Shown in pieces: positions 59,178 through 64,000 of a stretch of 64,000 nt of DNA; positions within the stretch are counted from its first letter, which is position 1, and each line of letters opens with the position of its first letter. The position numbers and the translations under genes were made by a program. The DNA is from Pseudomonas benzenivorans. Lineage in GTDB: Bacteria; Pseudomonadota; Gammaproteobacteria; Pseudomonadales; Pseudomonadaceae. The notes below the pieces were generated by a model. That model had not been told where the DNA came from. It saw only the letters and a list, made by a program, of their open reading frames with translations, and did no database searches. The stretch is taken from the NCBI RefSeq assembly GCF_024397895.1, contig NZ_CP073346.1:558001-622000 (forward strand), written 5' to 3'.

Positions 59178-59922
59178 GCCCCAGCAGCACGGCGCAGAGC
59201 AGCAGGAAACCGGCGAACAGCGCACGCAACAGGCGCTCGGGCAGGGCATGGGCCGCCCGCACACCCCAGCTGATGCTGAGCAGACCGCCGATCGCCAGCG
59301 GCGTGGCCAGCGCCCAGTCGACATGCTCATGCCAGGCATAGGTTGCCAGCGTTACCCCGGTGCTGGGCAACGCCAATGCCAGCGACAGGCCTTGGGCCAC
59401 CACCTGGGTGGTGCCGAACACGGCGGTCAGCACCGGCGTGGCCAGCACCGCACCACCGATCGCGAATAGCCCGCCGAGCAATCCCGCGCCACTGCCGAGC
59501 ACTGCCAGCCAGGGCCAGGGATAGCGCAACCCGCTGCTGACGGGCGTCGAGCGCCAGTAGAGGCGCGAGAGGTTGTACAGCACCAGCACCAGCAGGAAGC
59601 CAACGAAGGCCAGGCGCATGCGCTCGGCATCCAGGGTTACCGCCCACCCGGAACCGAGCAACGCCCAGACCAGGCTGCTGAGCGCCAGGGTCAGGGCGTG
59701 CCGCCAATTGATGCGATTACGCTGGTGGTAGCGCCACAGGGCCAGCACCACGTTCGGCACCACCATGACCAGTGCGGTGCCCTGGGCCAGTTGCTGGTCC
59801 AGACCGAAGACCACGCCCAGCACAGGAATCGCCACCAGGCCGCCGCCGATGCCGAACAAGCCGCCCAGTGCACCGAGGAACATGCCGAGAACAAGATTGA
59901 GGGCGAAGTCGATCGGAATCAT
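59167..59922 (-). CDS. TSUP-family (TauE/SafE) membrane transporter
   Basis: This 251-residue protein has eight or so membrane segments and the two TSUP repeats LGGLFGIGGGLVAIPVL and LLGGLFAIGGAVLATPVL. The family exports sulfite, sulfoacetate or similar anions. The ATG at 59,922 (MIPIDFALN) is preferred over 59,934. It is divergent from the LysR gene at 60,026, which may regulate it. Confidence 0.9.
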   Translation of the reverse strand: MIPIDFALNLVLGMFLGALGGLFGIGGGLVAIPVLGVVFGLDQQLAQGTALVMVVPNVVLALWRYHQRNRINWRHALTLALSSLVWALLGSGWAVTLDAERMRLAFVGFLLVLVLYNLSRLYWRSTPVSSGLRYPWPWLAVLGSGAGLLGGLFAIGGAVLATPVLTAVFGTTQVVAQGLSLALALPSTGVTLATYAWHEHVDWALATPLAIGGLLSISWGVRAAHALPERLLRALFAGFLLLCAVLLGLKV

Positions 59923-60025
59923 GGCGGGCTCCACTGCGGTGACGACGATGCTAGCCCGCGGCGCCTAGCCAGGAAACGCATAGCTGCGCACAATGGCTAT
60001 GCGTTATCCGCACAAGCGAGCCTCG

Positions 60026-60985
60026 ATGAACCCTGACAGCCTTACCGATCAACTCGGCCTGTTTCTCGATGTACTGGAAGCCGGCAGCTTCTCGGCAGCC
60101 GCCCGTCGCCACTCGCTGACCCCCTCGGCTGTGGCCCGTCGCATCGACGCCCTGGAGCGCTCACTGGACAGCAAACTGGTCAGCCGCAGCACCCACGCGG
60201 TGCGACCCACGGCATCCGGTCTGGCCTTCGCCGAGCGGGCCAGGCGTATTGTGGCTGAGCTGCATCTGGCCCGCGCCGAGGCCGTGTCCCTGAGCGCCGC
60301 CCCGGAAGGACTGATTCGCATCGACGCCCCCGCGCCTTTCGGGCGTCGCCACCTGGCACCGGCGATCGCCGAGTTTCTGGTCGCTTACCCGGGGCTGGAC
60401 GTGCAATTGCGGTTGATCGACAGTTTCGTCGACTTGCAGGGCGCCCATCTCGGTGAGGTGGACCTGGTCCTGCGGATCGGTCCGCTGGCCGATACCCGAC
60501 TGGTCGCCACCCCCTTATCGCCCTTGATTCGAGTCGCCTGCGCCAGCCCGCAATACCTCGCGCAACAGGGCATGCCGCGCTCGCCCAGCGAGCTGCTCGG
60601 GCACCACGGCCTCGACTGGGAAGGGCTTGCGCCGCCCTATGCCTGGCGCTTCGAGGAGCGCGGCAAACTGCATCTCTATCGCCCCGCACGCCGACGCCTG
60701 ACGGCCAACAATGCCGAAACCCTGCTGGCCGGCGCCCTGGCCGGACTCGGTCTCGCCCACCTGCCAACCTGGCTGATCAGCGAGTACCTGCTGCGCGGCG
60801 AACTGGTCGCGCTGTTCTGCGAGAACGGCCTGCCGCCCGCCGAGCCAAGCAGCATCTACGCACTGCGCCTGGAACGTGAAGCGAGCCCGCGCACCCGTCT
60901 GCTGCTCAACTTCCTCAAGCAGCGCTTCGGCTTTCCACCGCCCTGGGATCAGGCGCTACACGCGCACCTGCCGCAGCGACTGTAA
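60026..60985 (+). CDS. LysR-family regulator
   Basis: This 319-residue protein has the LysR HTH LGLFLDVLEAGSFSAAARRHSLTPSAVARRIDALE and a CrgA-like ligand domain with GLIRIDAPAPFGRRHLAPAIAEFLVAYPGLDVQLRL. An ATG at 59,993 would add 11 residues. It is divergent from the TSUP gene with about 100 bases between and is its likely regulator. A strong terminator follows. Confidence 0.88.
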   Translation: MNPDSLTDQLGLFLDVLEAGSFSAAARRHSLTPSAVARRIDALERSLDSKLVSRSTHAVRPTASGLAFAERARRIVAELHLARAEAVSLSAAPEGLIRIDAPAPFGRRHLAPAIAEFLVAYPGLDVQLRLIDSFVDLQGAHLGEVDLVLRIGPLADTRLVATPLSPLIRVACASPQYLAQQGMPRSPSELLGHHGLDWEGLAPPYAWRFEERGKLHLYRPARRRLTANNAETLLAGALAGLGLAHLPTWLISEYLLRGELVALFCENGLPPAEPSSIYALRLEREASPRTRLLLNFLKQRFGFPPPWDQALHAHLPQRL

Positions 60986-61004
60986 CGCGACAAACGCCAG
61001 GCAA

Positions 61005-61034
61005 AAAAAACCCGACGCCAAGGTCGGGTTTTTT
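61005..61034. terminator. Terminator between the LysR gene and efp
   Basis: AAAAAACCCGAC (61,005-61,016) and GTCGGGTTTTTT (61,023-61,034) form a perfect 12-bp hairpin with a 6-base loop, with an A-run before and a T-run after. It is a bidirectional intrinsic terminator. Confidence 0.92.
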
Positions 61035-61054
61035 TCAACGCTTCACGCCTGCAC

Positions 61055-61630
61055 TCAGGCTTGCGGCGCCTGGGTACGGCCCTTGTAGGAGCCGTCACGG
61101 GTATCGATCTCGATCCAGTCGTCGATGTCGACGAACTCGGCGACCTTGATCTCGGTGCCGTTGCGCAGCTTGGCAGGCTTCATCACCTTGCCGGAGGTGT
61201 CGCCGCGGGCGGCGTTCTCGGTGTAGACAACCTGACGGACGATGGTGGTCGGCAGGTCGACGGAGATCACCTTGCCTTCGAAGAACACGGCTTCGCAGAC
61301 GTCGGTCATGCCTTCTTCGATGAACGGCAGTACGCTTTCCAGGTCCTCGGCACGCAGCTCGTAGGAGTTGTACTCCGGATCCATGAATACGTAATCCTCG
61401 CCGCTCACGTAGGAAAGGTTCACTTCCTTACGCTCCAGGATCACCGGCTCCATCTTGTCGTCGGCCTTGTAAACGGTCTCGGTCTTGGAGCCGTTCAGCA
61501 GGTTCTTCAGCTTCATCTTGACGATGGCGCTGTTGCGGCCGGACTTGGTGAACTCGGCCTTCTGGATCAGCCACGGCTGGCCGTCGATCAGGGCCACGCT
61601 GTTAGGCTTCATTTCTTGTGCGGTTTTCAT
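61055..61630 (-). CDS. efp: Elongation factor P
   Basis: This 191-residue protein helps ribosomes past polyproline stretches. The modification loop reads [17 protein letters not shown] with Arg32 at the tip, the type that is rhamnosylated by EarP. The rest, including [13 protein letters not shown] and the C-terminal [17 protein letters not shown], is standard. The modifying enzyme is encoded directly upstream on the other side of a 33-base gap on the same strand. Confidence 0.96.
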   Translation of the reverse strand: MKTAQEMKPNSVALIDGQPWLIQKAEFTKSGRNSAIVKMKLKNLLNGSKTETVYKADDKMEPVILERKEVNLSYVSGEDYVFMDPEYNSYELRAEDLESVLPFIEEGMTDVCEAVFFEGKVISVDLPTTIVRQVVYTENAARGDTSGKVMKPAKLRNGTEIKVAEFVDIDDWIEIDTRDGSYKGRTQAPQA

Positions 61631-61663
61631 ACGAATATCCGGTTTGGATGGGGATACAGATTT

Positions 61664-62803
61664 CTAGGCCGCGTATGATAGCCAATTTCGGTAAAACTGT
61701 ACCAGCGCTGCGGCAAGATCGATCCGCGCGCCCTGCTCCCGACGCCAGTTATCGGCCTGTTCGGCCAGCGCTGCCCAGTGCGGCAAGAGCGCCTGCCAGC
61801 TTTCGCCTACCCCTTCTCCGGCGTTCCAGCTCCGCCACAATCGCTTCACGGCCCCCGCGGCCTCGGCTGACAGACCCTGGGTGTATAGCGCCAGAAATGC
61901 CTCCAGCTTGTCCCAGTGCGCGCCTTGCTCCTGCTGGTAGATGTGCCAGAGCAGCGGGCGCCCGGCCCACTGGGCCCGTAGGAAGGAGTCCTCGCCCCGC
62001 ACCGCATTGAAGTCACAACACCAGAGCAGACGGTCGTACTGCGCCTGTTCGATGAACGGCAGCACCTGAATCTGCAACTGGCCACGCTGGCGTACATCGC
62101 CTGCGACCAGCCGCTCCATCCCGAGCCAGGTCTGCAAATCGCCAAGAATGCGCCCCTCTGGCACCAGCAGATGACTGGGGCTGCCGTCCGCCGCCAAGGC
62201 CTCCAGCCAACCTGCCAGCCCTGCGTTTTCATAGGCGAACAGGGAGATCAGACGCGCGCCGGGAGATTGCCTCACGCCGAGCCCTGCCAAAAAATCCGCA
62301 CGGGCAGCGGCATCGGCCTGAAATGCCTGGCATTCGTTCAACAGCTCGCGCTCGCGTAGCAAGCCGCCGCTGCCGGCCGTGAACCCCGGAAAGAAAAAGA
62401 ACTTCTGCAGCCCGTTCGACTGTAGGGAAGGCAGGCCGTGACAGCCCTCGACCCAGTCCTCGGCGCTCAGGTACTCCAGATTGAGCCACAGCACCTTGGT
62501 CGGCCGCACCGCCATCGCCGCCACATAGGCTGCCGGCAGATCGCAGCCGAACGCCTCGATGACCACATCGCCCGGCTCGCTAGACCGCCAGTCGCCGGTC
62601 CACAGACGCAGCTCAACGCCTTCCCTGACCTGTCGCACGGCCTCGGCATCCGCCCCGGGGCAGATCTGTGCGAACGCGGCCATTTCATCGACCCACAGGC
62701 GCACCGCCTGGCCGTGCTCGGCGACCAGCTGCCTGGCCAGGCGCCAGGTCACGCCAATATCGCCGTAGTTATCGACGACCCTGCAGAATATGTCCCACTT
62801 CAC
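61664..62803 (-). CDS. earP: EF-P arginine rhamnosyltransferase
   Basis: This 379-residue GT-B enzyme attaches rhamnose from dTDP-rhamnose to Arg32 of EF-P. It has FCRVVDNYGDIGVTWRLARQL at the acceptor side with the catalytic Asp residues, and FNAVRGEDSFLRAQWAGRPLLWHIYQQ with the conserved Glu near residue 273 at the nucleotide-sugar site. It stands in the usual earP-efp order and is probably transcribed with efp. Confidence 0.95.
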   Translation of the reverse strand: MKWDIFCRVVDNYGDIGVTWRLARQLVAEHGQAVRLWVDEMAAFAQICPGADAEAVRQVREGVELRLWTGDWRSSEPGDVVIEAFGCDLPAAYVAAMAVRPTKVLWLNLEYLSAEDWVEGCHGLPSLQSNGLQKFFFFPGFTAGSGGLLRERELLNECQAFQADAAARADFLAGLGVRQSPGARLISLFAYENAGLAGWLEALAADGSPSHLLVPEGRILGDLQTWLGMERLVAGDVRQRGQLQIQVLPFIEQAQYDRLLWCCDFNAVRGEDSFLRAQWAGRPLLWHIYQQEQGAHWDKLEAFLALYTQGLSAEAAGAVKRLWRSWNAGEGVGESWQALLPHWAALAEQADNWRREQGARIDLAAALVQFYRNWLSYAA

Positions 62804-63206
62804 GCTTGGATTCCCAGAATAAGGTGCGCCAGTTTAGCGCCTCGAAGGGCTCGGGCGGCAGTCGGCAGACTGGCAGAGCGCGGGAGGCAGTCTCCGGCGC
62901 GGCCAATATGCACTGCCCGGACAACGCGAAATAGACAGAACGCCCTTACCCAATTCGCGTGCTTGAGCGCCAGTCCGCGCCGAAAGCCATCGTGCGCCCC
63001 GCCACGCTGGGATATATCAGCAAGCGAAGGTCGAAAATGCCCACACGGCGTTGGCCAGGGTCGACGTCCTGGGGATAGAATTCTGCCCCCTCTCGCGCGC
63101 CATCCCAAGGCCGCGCCGCCGGACGCAGCCATCGGGCCGCCACTGAACACCCAATGCCTAGAATCAACCAAGAGATCAATCCTCCCCCTCATTCCAAGGA
63201 GAGCTC
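62804..63206. other. 0.4-kb gap, no gene recognised
   Basis: This stretch separates divergent earP (minus) and the DUF3592 gene (plus). Only overlapping shadow frames occur. It should hold the promoters of both transcripts. A ribosome site (AAGGAGAG) precedes the ATG at 63,207. Confidence 0.5.
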
Positions 63207-63653
63207 ATGAATCCCGCGTTCTGGGGTGGCACCTTTCTCGCTGTGCTGTCCACCTACCTGCTCTGGCATGCGCTCAAATCGTTTCTGCGATTCGAGGCGA
63301 GCAAGCGCTGGCCGGCCGTAACCGGTCGCATAATCAGCTCGGAAGTCGTGGCTTTTAGCGCTGACAGCGAACGCCACGACTATCTGCTCCATTATGAATA
63401 CCAGGTCGGCGGCGTGCGCTATCAGGGCAATCGGGCGACGCTCTACCCGATCCTGCAACAGGAAGAGGCGGAAAAGCTCGCCCAGCGCTTCACGCCAGGC
63501 CTGAAAGTCGCGGTGCACTACGACCCGACCACTCCCGCCGAGGCCACGCTGATCACCGGCGGCAAGCCGGGCACACGCTACGGGGAGCTCATCCTGGCCG
63601 GGGTCAGCCTGCTGGTCGGCGTCGCGATGGCGGCCTATGGGTTAAGGGCATGA
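63207..63653 (+). CDS. DUF3592 membrane protein
   Basis: This 148-residue protein has a membrane segment at each end (FWGGTFLAVLSTYLLWHAL and LILAGVSLLVGVAMAAYGL) with a DUF3592-type domain between (WPAVTGRIISSEV, YEYQVGGVRYQGN, RFTPGLKVAVHYDPTTPAEATL). Members are widespread and of unknown function. Confidence 0.85.
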   Translation: MNPAFWGGTFLAVLSTYLLWHALKSFLRFEASKRWPAVTGRIISSEVVAFSADSERHDYLLHYEYQVGGVRYQGNRATLYPILQQEEAEKLAQRFTPGLKVAVHYDPTTPAEATLITGGKPGTRYGELILAGVSLLVGVAMAAYGLRA

Positions 63654-63685
63654 ACTTGGCGCCCGACTAACCAGGCGCCAGAAAG

Positions 63686-63724
63686 CAAAAAGCCCCGAAA
63701 ACTTGTCAGTTTTCAGGGCTTTGG
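63686..63724. terminator. Hairpin between the DUF3592 gene and tRNA-Ser
   Basis: AAAAAGCCC...GAAAACT and AGTTTTC...GGGCTTT pair around TGTC, with A-rich DNA on the left and CTTTGG on the right. It can end transcription from the tRNA gene and from the DUF3592 gene. Confidence 0.75.
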
Positions 63725-63735
63725 TAATGCGAAAG

Positions 63736-63825
63736 TGGCGGTGAAGAAGAGATTCGAACTCTTGATACGGTTTCCCGTATACACACTTTCCAGGCGTGCT
63801 CCTTCAACCACTCGGACACTTCACC
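63736..63825 (-). tRNA. tRNA-Ser (GGA)
   Basis: The minus strand reads GGTGAAGTGTCCGAGTGG at the 5' end and ends CTTCACC-GCCA. The anticodon loop is CTGGAAA with anticodon GGA, so it reads serine codons UCC and UCU. The long variable arm (TATACGGG...CCGTATC) is typical of class II tRNA-Ser. The T-loop GTTCGAATC is present and the CCA end is encoded. The bases from 63,826 to the window end hold no gene I can support. Confidence 0.95.
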
Positions 63826-64000
63826 GGATCTCGATGGACATTGCCGTCTGTCGAGGTGCGCTAATTTAGCCGAACACTTCGCCAAAGGCAAAAGTTTTTT
63901 TCAAAAGATTCATGCGCTTATGCCAAACGCCAGGGACTGGCCTGCTTCACGCAAGGCACCGAGCGCGACAGGCGCTGACAGTCCGACAAACACTCCGGCG

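Overview
The window comes from a high-GC gammaproteobacterium of the Pseudomonas type. The chromosomal part (about 47.66-64 kb) carries dusA, tal, a STAS/response-regulator-phosphatase pair, a PilZ protein, mlaA, a HAD-like protein, a DUF4404 gene, queF, pyrF, a YcaQ-like gene, a PhzF-like gene, an lrhA-like LysR gene, efp with earP, and tRNA-Ser(GGA). This order resembles what I remember of the Pseudomonas aeruginosa PA2795-PA2806 neighbourhood.

Positions 1 to about 47.6 kb are the right-hand part of an integrative conjugative element (ICE) inserted at the 5' end of dusA; its left end lies outside the window. The backbone is of the Tn4371/IncP-trb kind. It has ardA, an excisionase-like HTH gene, repA with three iterons, parA and a small partner, a TraF signal peptidase, a DUF3363 relaxase with a possible oriT in front, then after the cargo traG, a CopG gene, trbBCDEJKLFGI and a DUF2274 gene. 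The right end carries hipBA, an H-NS-like MvaT gene, a PrtN-like gene and a tyrosine integrase that points away from dusA.

Cargo sits between the relaxase and traG in several blocks. (a) 6.5-13.5 kb: a probable natural-product cluster with an XRE/MmyB regulator, a 5-aminolevulinate-synthase-like enzyme, an N-acetyltransferase, a Gfo/Idh oxidoreductase, an AsnB-type amidotransferase and an MFS exporter. It fits an alaremycin/primocarcin-type pathway (serine + succinyl-CoA, N-acetylation, dehydration, amidation, export). The active-site Thr that enforces glycine use in true ALA synthases is Ser here. (b) 13.5-15.8 kb: a LysR gene and a damaged eexN-like gene that are probably backbone, plus an Xre/RES toxin-antitoxin pair. 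(c) 16.1-25.8 kb: a block of visibly lower GC with a dipeptide-type ABC transporter, a maleate-isomerase/Asp-Glu-racemase-like enzyme, a LysR regulator, a membrane-dipeptidase-family enzyme and a PhzF-like isomerase. It looks like an uptake and breakdown route for an unusual peptide or amino acid. (d) 27.4-31.6 kb: a tight four-gene operon encoding an Ntn hydrolase with Cys2, an NTAN1-like N-terminal-Asn amidase, an L-asparaginase fused to a bulb-type mannose lectin domain, and an unknown protein with Cys/His motifs. I know of no described system with this set, so it is the best candidate for something new.

Diverged copies of one short intergenic sequence lie at 15.9, 27.0 and 31.66 kb, that is at the joints on either side of blocks (c) and (d). 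All functional calls rest on reading motifs by eye; no database search was run.
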